Below are positions 11,005 to 18,826 of a DNA stretch of 64,000 bases, piece after piece; position 1 is the first letter of the stretch; every line of letters begins with the position of its first letter. The notes under the pieces were generated by a model. It was not told the DNA's origin, made no database searches, and worked only from the letters and a program-made list of their open reading frames with translations. This stretch comes from Actinobacteria bacterium HGW-Actinobacteria-1 (GTDB lineage: Bacteria > Actinomycetota > Coriobacteriia > Anaerosomatales > Anaerosomataceae): positions 1 to 64,000 of the forward strand of contig PHFB01000011.1 in the NCBI GenBank assembly GCA_002841355.1. Reading direction: 5' to 3'. A program made the translations under genes and the position numbers.

Positions 11005-13629
11005 CTACCGAACGCCAAGCAGCCCACGCGCAGCATCGAGAGCCGCGTCGATGCCTGCAGGGTCTTTGCCGCCGGCCTGCGCCATCGCAGCCTTGCCGCC
11101 GCCGCCGCCGCCGACGTGCGGCGCCATGGCGCGAATCACGGCACCCGCATCGAACCCTGCCGAGACGGCCTCGTTCGATCCGGCAGCGAGCAGGAGCGCG
11201 GTCCCGTCTACCTCGGCAGCGAGCACGACGGCTCCGCCGGTCAGCTTCGTGCGAAGCGCGTCGGCAAGCTCGCGAAGCGTACCGCCGTCGGACGCGGTCA
11301 CCCGCGCGATCACGAGCGGATAGCCGACGTTGGCAGCGGACGCCACGAGCGCGTCGAGCTCCCCAGAGCCGCCGCGACGCTTCGCCTCGGCAAGCGCAGT
11401 CTCGGTCTCCTTGAGCTTGCGCTGCAGTGCCTCGACCTTGCCGGGCACCTCGGTGTAGCGCGCTTTAAACGTGCCGGCCAGCTCACCGAGCACAGCCTCC
11501 TCGGCGTACACATACTCGAGCGCGCCGAAGGACGTGACGGCTTCGATGCGACGCAGGTTTGCGCCGACGCTGCCTTCCGAGACGATCTTCAGGAAGCCGA
11601 TCTCGCTCGAGCGACCCACGTGCGTACCGCCGCAGAGTTCCTTGCTGAAGTTGCCGACCTCGAGCACGCGCACGATAGTGCCGTACTTCTCGCCGAAGAG
11701 CGCGGTCACGCCCATCTCGCGCGCCGAGGCGAGCGAGGTCTCGTAGTTGCGCACCGGGTGATTCTCCATGATCTTCGCGTTCACGAGCCGCTCGATCTTC
11801 TCAAGCTGCTCGGCACCGGGAGCCTCGAAGTGCGTGAAGTCGAACCTGAGGCGGTCCGGGGTCACGAGCGAGCCGGACTGGTGCACGTGCTCGCCGATGA
11901 CCTTTCGGAGCGCCCAGTGCAGGATATGCGTTGCGGTGTGGTTACGACGGATACGGGCGCGTCGAGCGCTGTCGATCGCCGCATGAACGCTGTCGCCAAC
12001 AGCAAGCGAGCCGGATTCGAGCGTTCCGACGTGCGAGATGAGGCCGGGCATCGGGATGCGCGTATCGCTCACGTCGAAGCGCGAGACTCCCGCCGTAATG
12101 TTGCCCGTGTCACCGACCTGCCCGCCCTGCTCGCCGTAGAATGGCGTGGCGGCGAGCACGACCTCGGCCTTGATGCCCGCATCGATGCTCTCAACAGATT
12201 CGCCGTTGGCGATGATGCCGACCACCGTGGAGTCACCCTCCTCGGCGGTATACCCGAGGAATTCGACGCCGCCGGAAAGCCGCTTGCCGATCTCGGCGAA
12301 CGCATTGCCGAACGCCGACCACGAGTCGTCCTTGACGGCCGCACGCGCGCGGTCCTTCTGCGCGTCCATCTCAACGTCGAACGCTGCCTGGTCGACGGTG
12401 AGGCCGGCCTCGGCCGCGATCTCCGCGGTGAGCTCGTAGGGGAAGCCATACGTGTCGTGCAGCGCGAACGCGAGCTTGCCGTCGAGGACGGCTTCACCGG
12501 CGGCCTTCGTGCGATCGATCTCCTCGCCGAGGAACACCAGGCCCTGGCGAAGCGTGGTGCCGAAGCGCTCTTCTTCGCTCGCGACGATGCGACTCACGAG
12601 ATCGTGACGCTCCCTGATCTCGGGGTATGCGTCGCCCATGCGCGCGACAACCTCGTCGACGAGCCTGCCGAGGAACGCCTTCTCGACACCGAGCAGCCTG
12701 CCGTGACGGACAGCGCGACGAAGCAGGCGACGCAGCACGTAGCCGCGACCTTCATTCGAAGGAAGCACGCCGTCCGAGATGAGGAACGTCACGGCGCGCG
12801 CATGATCCGCGATGATCCGCAGTGAGGTGTCGGTCTTCTCGGTCACGCCGTACTTCGCGCCGGTGATGTCCTCGGCGACCTCCATGATGCCGCGAACGAT
12901 GTCGGTCTCGAAGTTGGAGTGCACGCCCTGCATGATGGCAGCCACGCGCTCGAGGCCCATGCCGGTGTCGATGTTCTGCTTCGGAAGCGGCGTGAGCGTG
13001 CCATCCTCGGCACGGTCGTACTGCATGAAGACGAGGTTCCAGTACTCAAGGAACCGATCGCAGTCGCAGCCGGGCGCGCAGTCGGCGGACCCGCAGCCGA
13101 CCTCGGGACCCTGGTCGTAGTAGAGCTCGGAGCACGGGCCACACGGTCCCGTAGGACCGGCCGACCAGAAGTTGTCCTTGGCGCCCATACGTACGATACG
13201 GTTGGCTGGAACGCCGACCTCATCGCGCCAAATCGCCTCGGCCTCGTCGTCATCCTCGTAGATCGAGAACCAGAGACGGTCGACGTCGAGCTTGAGGACC
13301 TGCGTCGAGTACTCGAAGGCCCATGCGCAGGCTTCGCTCTTGAAGTAGTCGCCGAAGCTGAAGTTGCCGAGCATCTCGAAGAAGCTGTGATGGCGCCCGG
13401 TCGTGCCGATGATGTCGATGTCGGTGGTGCGGGCGCACTTCTGACAGGTCGTCGCACGTGTGAAGCCGAGGTCGCGCAATCCCAGGAAGACCGGCTTGAA
13501 CTGCACCATGCCCGCTGATGTCAGCAACAGCGATGGGTCATCCGGTATCAGCGAGGACGAGGGCAACCGATGGCAGCCCTTGCTCTCGAAGAAGGACAGG
13601 TAGCTTTCGCGGATCTCGGCGGCCTTCAC
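11005..13629 (-). CDS. alaS: Alanyl-tRNA synthetase
   Basis: 874 residues from a GTG at 13629 that overlaps the stop of the upstream permease (GTGA) and begins VKAAEIRESYLSFFESKGC, the family N-terminus. Class II catalytic core includes FKPVFLG, HSFFEMLGNFSFGDYFK and GMGLERVAA. The editing domain has HTATHILHWAL and the zinc-ligand CGGTHVGRSSEIG. The C-terminal DHHA1 part ends in a glycine-rich VGGGGGGKAAMAQAGG. A CGSADCAPGCDCDRF insert in the core adds a Cys cluster, as in many bacterial AlaRS. Confidence 0.97.
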   Translation of the reverse strand: MKAAEIRESYLSFFESKGCHRLPSSSLIPDDPSLLLTSAGMVQFKPVFLGLRDLGFTRATTCQKCARTTDIDIIGTTGRHHSFFEMLGNFSFGDYFKSEACAWAFEYSTQVLKLDVDRLWFSIYEDDDEAEAIWRDEVGVPANRIVRMGAKDNFWSAGPTGPCGPCSELYYDQGPEVGCGSADCAPGCDCDRFLEYWNLVFMQYDRAEDGTLTPLPKQNIDTGMGLERVAAIMQGVHSNFETDIVRGIMEVAEDITGAKYGVTEKTDTSLRIIADHARAVTFLISDGVLPSNEGRGYVLRRLLRRAVRHGRLLGVEKAFLGRLVDEVVARMGDAYPEIRERHDLVSRIVASEEERFGTTLRQGLVFLGEEIDRTKAAGEAVLDGKLAFALHDTYGFPYELTAEIAAEAGLTVDQAAFDVEMDAQKDRARAAVKDDSWSAFGNAFAEIGKRLSGGVEFLGYTAEEGDSTVVGIIANGESVESIDAGIKAEVVLAATPFYGEQGGQVGDTGNITAGVSRFDVSDTRIPMPGLISHVGTLESGSLAVGDSVHAAIDSARRARIRRNHTATHILHWALRKVIGEHVHQSGSLVTPDRLRFDFTHFEAPGAEQLEKIERLVNAKIMENHPVRNYETSLASAREMGVTALFGEKYGTIVRVLEVGNFSKELCGGTHVGRSSEIGFLKIVSEGSVGANLRRIEAVTSFGALEYVYAEEAVLGELAGTFKARYTEVPGKVEALQRKLKETETALAEAKRRGGSGELDALVASAANVGYPLVIARVTASDGGTLRELADALRTKLTGGAVVLAAEVDGTALLLAAGSNEAVSAGFDAGAVIRAMAPHVGGGGGGKAAMAQAGGKDPAGIDAALDAARGLLGVR

Positions 13630-14819
13630 GCGGTCTCCTCGGGGTCTACAGTCTCGGGTCCACAAACGTTCGCATCCGGGTCGTCATCATCCTCGCAGGA
13701 AGGCTTCTTCTCCCGGAAGAACGCGCCCTCCTCGGTGGTGAGCTTCGAATCGGTCAGCTTCTCGAAGTAGTACACGAACAATCCCTTGCCGATAGCGGCG
13801 ACGGGGATCGCGAGCAACAGGCCAACGAAGCCGGCAAGCGTACTGCCAACGAGCAGCGAGAATATCACGAGCAGCGGATGCAGGTCGACCTGCTCGGACA
13901 TCACACGGGGCGTGATGAACATGTCGGTAATCTGCTGTGTGGCGGCGATCCAGGCGACTGCCCACAGCGCAAGCCATGGGTTCACGAACGCTGCGGCGAT
14001 GGCCGTGACGATCTCGGCGATGATGGGGCCGAACCACGGGATGATGTTGAGCACACCGGCGAGCAGACCAAGCACGAGCGCATAGGGCACACCCATGATC
14101 GAGAGCCCGATCGCGACAAGCACGGCCGTGGAAGCCGAGACGACGAGCTGGCCTTTCAGGTAGCCGCCAAGTACGTTCGACACCTTCGCCGAGAGGATCG
14201 AGGCTTCCTCTTTGCGACGCGGACCGGCAAGGAGCACGACTTCGCGCTTGATCGCCTCGAAGTCCTTGAGCATCCAGAATCCCACCACAAGGGCGAGGAA
14301 CGAGTTGAAGAGAAGGGCAACGGCGCCGCTACCCACCGAGAAGACCGTGCTGGCGAGCGCGCTCGACCACGCCATGACACGGGTCGCGATGCTGTCTCGG
14401 AAGTTCAGCAACGCATCATTCACCCACGCTGGCAGCGTGACCGCGTTGTACTGCTGCTGGAGCTGCTGCCACAGCGCGAACGCCTTGTCGTAGTATCCCG
14501 GGAACGCAATCAGGAACTGGCGGACCTGATCCGTCAGCGGCGGGATGATGAAGAGTCCCGCTATCACGAGACCCGCCACCGCGATCAGATAGCAGACCCC
14601 CACCGCAAGTCCGCGCTTAAGCCCCCGGCGCTCTAGCGCTGCTACGGGCGCACGGAAGATGTAGACGATGACCACGGCGAGTACGAACGGCACAAGCGCG
14701 GGCGCCACCTTGAGCAGAGCGAAGAACGCCGCAATCACGAGAATCAGGACGCCGATAAGCGCCCACGCCGTGATCGCCAGTCGACGCCAGCGATCTTCTC
14801 TGGCCCGTGCGTCGGGCAT
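13626..14819 (-). CDS. AI-2E family (PF01594) membrane transporter
   Basis: 397 residues with seven to eight membrane helices in the UPF0118/AI-2E pattern: a helix pair at the N-terminus (LIGVLILVIAAFFALLK; ALVPFVLAVVIVYIF), a central soluble segment, then helices ending in GVPYALVLGLLAGVLNIIPWFGPI, VNPWLALWAVAWIAATQQI and LVGSTLAGFVGLLLAIPVAA. The conserved P-x-x-G-P motif (IPWFGP) is present. Substrate unproven; relatives are Na+/H+ antiporters or exporters. The charged tail after YFEKL is lineage-specific. Confidence 0.88.
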   Translation of the reverse strand: MPDARAREDRWRRLAITAWALIGVLILVIAAFFALLKVAPALVPFVLAVVIVYIFRAPVAALERRGLKRGLAVGVCYLIAVAGLVIAGLFIIPPLTDQVRQFLIAFPGYYDKAFALWQQLQQQYNAVTLPAWVNDALLNFRDSIATRVMAWSSALASTVFSVGSGAVALLFNSFLALVVGFWMLKDFEAIKREVVLLAGPRRKEEASILSAKVSNVLGGYLKGQLVVSASTAVLVAIGLSIMGVPYALVLGLLAGVLNIIPWFGPIIAEIVTAIAAAFVNPWLALWAVAWIAATQQITDMFITPRVMSEQVDLHPLLVIFSLLVGSTLAGFVGLLLAIPVAAIGKGLFVYYFEKLTDSKLTTEEGAFFREKKPSCEDDDDPDANVCGPETVDPEETA

Positions 14820-14821
14820 CG

Positions 14822-15607
14822 TCAGGCCTCCTCGGATACGAGGTTCTCGCGCAGCACGCGCAGCGTCTTGCGAAGCAGGCGCGACACTTGCATCTGCGAG
14901 ATCTCAAGCTGCGTCGCGATCTCCGTCTGCGTCAGCCCCTGGAAGAAGCGGAGGTAGAGCACCCGCTGCTCCATGGGCGTCAAGAACTTGAGTGCCTTGG
15001 CCAGCGTCGTGCGGTCGTCGACGATCGCCATCAGCTGATCATCCTTGCCGATGTACTCAAGGATGCTGAACGAATCGCTGCCGTCGTTGTTGCGATCACT
15101 CTCCAGGGACACGAAGTTGTATGCCTCGGAGGTCTCCATCGCCTCGAGTACTTCCTCGGATGTCACGCCGAGGTACTCGGCGATCTCCGCGATGGTGGGC
15201 GACCGCTGGATCTGCTGCGTGAGTTGATCGACCGCCTGATTCACGCGAAACGACAGCTCCTGCAGCCTGCGGGGGACCTTGATGGCCCAGCCTTTGTCGC
15301 GGAAGTAGCGCTTGAGCTCGCCGACGATCGTTGGCGTCGCGTACGTGGTGAACTCGACGTCGCGCCCGGTGTCGAAGCGGTCGATCGCCTTGATGAGGCC
15401 GATCGTGCCCACCTGGATGAGATCGTCGATAGGTTCTCCGCGATTGCGGAAACGGCTTGCCAGGTACTTCACGAGGTTGAGATACATCGTGATCAGTTCA
15501 TCACGCGACTCTTCGTCCTCGAATTCGCGGTAGTGAGCGAACAAGTCCCGCGTTCGCTGTTTGTCCCAGACGAGTCTACGCCCGGGTTTCTTTGAGACTC
15601 GAGGCAC
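14822..15607 (-). CDS. SigB/SigF-family RNA polymerase sigma factor
   Basis: 261 residues from a GTG at 15607, two bases after the anti-sigma stop, with GGAGGGG upstream. Region 2 has NLVKYLASRFRNRGEPIDDLIQVG and LIKAIDRFDTGRDVEFTTYATP; region 3 GWAIKVPRRLQEL; region 4 MEQRVLYLRFFQGLTQTEIATQLEISQMQVSRLLRKTL. This is the stress/sporulation sigma type (SigB/F/G). It forms an operon with the RsbW-like protein upstream. No RsbV antagonist is seen nearby, so the switching partner is elsewhere or absent. Confidence 0.93.
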   Translation of the reverse strand: MPRVSKKPGRRLVWDKQRTRDLFAHYREFEDEESRDELITMYLNLVKYLASRFRNRGEPIDDLIQVGTIGLIKAIDRFDTGRDVEFTTYATPTIVGELKRYFRDKGWAIKVPRRLQELSFRVNQAVDQLTQQIQRSPTIAEIAEYLGVTSEEVLEAMETSEAYNFVSLESDRNNDGSDSFSILEYIGKDDQLMAIVDDRTTLAKALKFLTPMEQRVLYLRFFQGLTQTEIATQLEISQMQVSRLLRKTLRVLRENLVSEEA

Positions 15608-15609
15608 GG

Positions 15610-16002
15610 TTACCCCTCCACCGGGGCGCCGAGGCGCTTGACCAGATTGAGCGTGCAGACGCCAGCAGTGCGGGTGATCTCGAACTCATCGCACACGGAC
15701 TCCAGGATGAACGCCGCGTAGCGGTCCTCGGGCTCGGGCTCCTGAGCCTCGTCCGAATCCGGGAAGGGGCCGACCGCGATCGTGAGTGTCGGACCGTCTA
15801 TCACGAACGAGAAGGTGATCTCACCGTCGCACGCCACATGCGTGCACGCGTAGACGAATGCTTCCTCGGCGGCCATGCGGACATCATCGACCTCGTCGTA
15901 GGACATGCCGATGCGACTGGCAAGCTCGGCAGCTGTCAACCTGGCTGTCTTGGCGTACTCGCTGCGAGCCGGAACGGTCAGTACGATTCGATCTGAAGCC
16001 AT
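15610..16002 (-). CDS. RsbW-like anti-sigma regulatory factor, ATP motifs degenerate
   Basis: 130 residues from the ATG at 16002, which has GGAGG seven bases upstream; a longer frame to 16119 lacks this. The fold matches the GHKL-type anti-sigma family (ends DEFEITRTAGVCTLNLVKRL). The N-box position reads EEAFVYACTH, with the ATP/Mg-binding Asn replaced by Tyr. The DxGxG segment is replaced by VGPFPDSDEAQEPEPED. It may bind sigma without kinase activity (inference). It lies directly upstream of the sigma gene. Confidence 0.8.
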   Translation of the reverse strand: MASDRIVLTVPARSEYAKTARLTAAELASRIGMSYDEVDDVRMAAEEAFVYACTHVACDGEITFSFVIDGPTLTIAVGPFPDSDEAQEPEPEDRYAAFILESVCDEFEITRTAGVCTLNLVKRLGAPVEG

Positions 16003-16036
16003 CGGGATTCCTCCGGGTCTGTGGTGGATTCGCCGC

Positions 16037-16378
16037 TCACGACCTGCGAGCGCGAGAGAATGATCGGGCAAGTCGTCCGCCAAGGCCTGCAAGCGCCTCG
16101 ACCGGTGTGCGGATGACATCGGTCGCGGAGCTCACAGCGCCCGAGACTTCTTCGATATCGGTGACGATCCCATCAACGCGCAGAAGCTCGGCATTGAGGG
16201 CATCAAGCGTGACGTCGGCCTTCTCGAGCAAGGGAATCGCGCGTTCGCGGACATCGGTGAGCGTCTGCTGCGCCTCCCGCAAGGCCGTCACGAAGGTGAT
16301 GGTCGCGTAGATGCCGCCGCCCGCAAGCACGATACCCAGTACGATGAGGACGATCTCGAGCACAGAGCGAAGCTCCAT
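16037..16378 (-). CDS. DUF948-like single-pass membrane protein
   Basis: 113 residues. One N-terminal helix (VLEIVLIVLGIVLAGGGIYATI) is followed by a coiled-coil-prone segment (REAQQTLTDVRERAIPLLEKADVTLDALNAEL), typical of the DUF948/YtxG family linked to general stress in Bacillus. The C-terminus is basic (RLARSFSRARRS). It sits upstream of the anti-sigma/sigma pair, 34 bases from the anti-sigma start, consistent with a stress-operon role. A possible TACACT -10 lies in the 92-base gap upstream. Confidence 0.7.
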   Translation of the reverse strand: MELRSVLEIVLIVLGIVLAGGGIYATITFVTALREAQQTLTDVRERAIPLLEKADVTLDALNAELLRVDGIVTDIEEVSGAVSSATDVIRTPVEALAGLGGRLARSFSRARRS

Positions 16379-16470
16379 AGCGAGCCCTCCGAAGACGCGG
16401 GGACGTATCGGTCAAGTGTAGCAAAGCGCGTACCCCCGCGCTGCGTGAGAAACGCCAAGCTACAGCCGGT

Positions 16471-17733
16471 TCACTCGCCGCTGGGGCGGTAGAACCGGCG
16501 ACCCTCAAGCCCGTCGGGCAGATATTGCTGCTCTACCTCGGCACCGGGGTAGGCATGCGGGTACTTGTAAGCCGGATACGCGTCCGCGCCGGGTCGGCGT
16601 CGGTCGCGCAGGTGATCCGGCACGCTCCGCGCCGGTCCCTCGCGCACCTCGGCGAGCGCCTCATCGATTGCAACGTATGCGGCATTCGACTTGGGAGCGA
16701 GAGCAAGGTAGACGACGGCGTGCGCGAGGTTGATCCTGCACTCGGGCCAGCCGATGAACTCCGCCGCTTTCACCGCCGCGTGCGAGATCAGCAACGCCTG
16801 CGGATCGGCCATGCCGACGTCCTCGGATGCGAAGATCAGCATCCGCCTCGCGATGAACTTGGGGTCTTCTCCCCCGTCGATCATCCGCGCGAGCCAGTAG
16901 ACCGCCGCGTCGGGGTCGCTGCCACGCATGGACTTGATGAATGCCGAGACGATGTCGTAGTGCGCGTCACCGCTCTTGTCATAGGTGAGCTGCCGCGTCT
17001 GCGTTGCCTCCGCGACGTGCTCAAGGGCAACGTGCCTGACCCCGTCGGCATCTGGGGGCGCGACGCTCGCCGCGAGTTCGAGCGACGTCAGCGCCGAGCG
17101 GGCGTCGCCGCCTGCGCTCAGCACGATGCGCTCCTCGGCCTCGGGCGAGAGCACGACTGCGCCGCCAAGGCCACGGTCAGCATCGACGAGTGCTTGCTTG
17201 AGGATGTCCCGGATGTCGTCATCGGAGAGCGGTCGCAGGATGATCACGCGGGATCTGCTGATGAGCGGAGCGTTGACCTCGAAGAACGGGTTCTCGGTCG
17301 TGGCACCGATGAGCGTGATGAGACGATCCTCGACGGCATGAAGCAGCGCATCCTGCTGCGACTTGTTGAAGCGATGGATCTCGTCGATGAACACGATCGT
17401 CCGACGTCCGGATTGCCCGAGGCGGTCTCGAGCGGCGTCGATCGCCGATCGCACATCCTTGACGCCCGAGTTCACGGCGGAGAGCTCCGTGAAGTGCGAG
17501 CTCGTAACGCCGGCGATGATGCGCGCCAGACTCGTCTTCCCGCACCCTGCCGGACCATAGAGGATGACCGAAGAGAGCGCGTCGAGTTCGATCGCACTGC
17601 GCAGTACCGTCCCCGGCCCTACCGCCTCTTGTTGACCGACGAACTCATCGAGGGTACGAGGACGCATGCGCGCGGCAAGCGGCGCACTTCGTTCGAGGGA
17701 TCGGTCTGCGGCGTCAGAGAAGAGGTCTTCCAT
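16471..17733 (-). CDS. rarA: Replication-associated recombination protein A (RarA/MgsA AAA+ ATPase)
   Basis: 420 residues. Starts MEDLFSDAAD, then RPRTLDEFVGQQEAVG; Walker A GPAGCGKTSLARI; Walker B IVFIDEIHRFNKSQQDALL; sensor 1 LIGATTENPFFEV; arginine finger region SRSRVIILRPL. The C-terminal tetramerisation part has MRGSDPDAAVYWLARMIDGGEDPKFIARR and ends NLPDGLEGRRFY-like. Acts at stalled replication forks. The stop is 92 bases before the DUF948-like gene. It is encoded 2 bases after the thioredoxin-like lipoprotein gene. Confidence 0.95.
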   Translation of the reverse strand: MEDLFSDAADRSLERSAPLAARMRPRTLDEFVGQQEAVGPGTVLRSAIELDALSSVILYGPAGCGKTSLARIIAGVTSSHFTELSAVNSGVKDVRSAIDAARDRLGQSGRRTIVFIDEIHRFNKSQQDALLHAVEDRLITLIGATTENPFFEVNAPLISRSRVIILRPLSDDDIRDILKQALVDADRGLGGAVVLSPEAEERIVLSAGGDARSALTSLELAASVAPPDADGVRHVALEHVAEATQTRQLTYDKSGDAHYDIVSAFIKSMRGSDPDAAVYWLARMIDGGEDPKFIARRMLIFASEDVGMADPQALLISHAAVKAAEFIGWPECRINLAHAVVYLALAPKSNAAYVAIDEALAEVREGPARSVPDHLRDRRRPGADAYPAYKYPHAYPGAEVEQQYLPDGLEGRRFYRPSGE

Positions 17734-17735
17734 GG

Positions 17736-18284
17736 CTACTCGGTAGCGCGAAGCACCTCTCGGCTGATCATCTCGCGATCGACATAGCCCATGAAACGCC
17801 AGGTGATGAACCCGTTGCCGTCGACGAGGATGATGTACGGAGGACGTACCACTCGCAGATCGCCTGCGAGCGCCGCACCGAGCCGAGCGCTCTCGGTCGC
17901 GACACCGCCTTTCGTCGCGCCGAGGTCGAAGGTCACAAGGTCGATAAGCCCCCGGTTCTCCTGCAAGACAGCATCGAGTTCAGCACGGATAGTCTTAGAC
18001 TCAGGCAGCGTGCTGTCGTAGAAGTAAAGAGCCATGGGGCGCTTCGCATCCAGTTTGGATTGGATGGCTGCCGGCACTGCGGTCGACTCGATCGCAGGGA
18101 ACGGTTCTGGCGTGCCGGACTCGATTGGCGACCGATCGGTGCTCTGTGCCGGGGGTGTGGCCGCAGCTACAGGTGCGTCCACAGCGGGTGCGTCCGCCGC
18201 GGGTGTTGCTGCTTCCCCTCCACCGCAACCCGCAAGGGCGAGTGCCAGAAGTGCTGCGACGAGTACTACGACGATCTTGCGCAT
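17736..18284 (-). CDS. Lipoprotein with thioredoxin-like fold, no CxxC
   Basis: 182 residues. Signal peptide with lipobox LALAGC (cleavage before Cys19), then about 55 Ala/Pro-rich linker residues. Residues about 80-180 look like a thioredoxin fold: RPMALYFYDSTLPESKTIRAELD matches the helix-1 region, RVVRPPYIILVDGNGFITWRFMGYVD the cis-Pro strand. The active-site CxxC is replaced by STLPES, so it cannot be a disulfide oxidoreductase. It is probably tethered to the outer face of the membrane. Function unknown. Confidence 0.75.
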   Translation of the reverse strand: MRKIVVVLVAALLALALAGCGGGEAATPAADAPAVDAPVAAATPPAQSTDRSPIESGTPEPFPAIESTAVPAAIQSKLDAKRPMALYFYDSTLPESKTIRAELDAVLQENRGLIDLVTFDLGATKGGVATESARLGAALAGDLRVVRPPYIILVDGNGFITWRFMGYVDREMISREVLRATE

Positions 18285-18314
18285 CTGCCCATCCTCCGCT
18301 CAATGGCGACCAGT

Positions 18315-18487
18315 GAACCCCGCCTCGCGTGCTCCAGCGCGGTGAACCTGCCTCAGCAGGTGGGTGCCCGCAGATCGACTTCGTGCTTCCCCTCTCGGGG
18401 ATACCATTCCGTCGACCAATGATAGAGCTCCCGGTAAAGAAGTGTTGGTTCGACCGTTAGTGCCGAAGCCACGCAAGGCGAAGCCTC
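18315..18487 (-). ncRNA. Candidate structured RNA, possibly 6S RNA
   Basis: A 233-base gene-free gap between the lipoprotein start and the next gene. Bases 18321-18331 (CGCCTCGCGTG) pair with 18470-18480 (CACGCAAGGCG) with one mismatch, about 150 bases apart. Inside, 18341-18348 pairs with 18447-18455 (one bulge), leaving asymmetric unpaired stretches between, the closing stem/bubble/long-arm plan of 6S RNA. A local hairpin (18346-18361) competes. A TACGAT -10-like box lies at 18492-18497 on the minus strand without a good -35. The rarA-aspS neighbourhood is where 6S occurs in several Gram-positives, as I recall. Strand is inferred. Confidence 0.35.
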
Positions 18488-18517
18488 AATCATCGTAGCA
18501 TCCGCAACAGCCAGCCG

Positions 18518-18817
18518 CTACAGCGACGACTCCACCCCGGCATTCCGGAGGTTGTTCGTCAAACGAACATGCAACCACACGTAACCGCCCGCAAGCAGGA
18601 GTCCGCCCACCCCAGCGAGCACGGCGACGAGGGTATCGGCCCGACGGCTCCACACGGTGATACCTGTAAGAGCCAGCACCGTCAAAACACCGATGGCGCG
18701 TGTCCACAGGCCGTAACCGCGGCTCGCGACCTGCCATTTGTAGGCCGTCCCGACCGCCATGAGCGCTGCAGACGACACGACCATGACGGCAACAGCGGCA
18801 ATGAGAGTCGCGTACAT
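18518..18817 (-). CDS. Small three-helix membrane protein
   Basis: 99 residues, three hydrophobic helices (LIAAVAVMVVSSAALMAVG; AIGVLTVLALTGITVW; TLVAVLAGVGGLLLAGGYVWL) and a short polar tail. I do not recognise the family. It starts 9 bases after the aspS stop, so it is probably cotranscribed with hisS-aspS; GGGAGCTTCC precedes the ATG. The candidate RNA follows it on the same strand. Confidence 0.7.
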   Translation of the reverse strand: MYATLIAAVAVMVVSSAALMAVGTAYKWQVASRGYGLWTRAIGVLTVLALTGITVWSRRADTLVAVLAGVGGLLLAGGYVWLHVRLTNNLRNAGVESSL

Positions 18818-18826
18818 GGAAGCTCC

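Noticed and set aside
10930-12825. Long open frame of 631 codons on the plus strand
   Set aside because: It is antisense to alaS, whose motifs are unmistakable. High GC leaves the opposite strand open. The same applies to long frames opposite aspS, recJ, ruvB and DUF1015.
18440-18460. tRNA T-loop-like GGTTCGACC in the rarA-aspS gap
   Set aside because: Flanking bases do not form a 5-bp T stem, and no cloverleaf fits.
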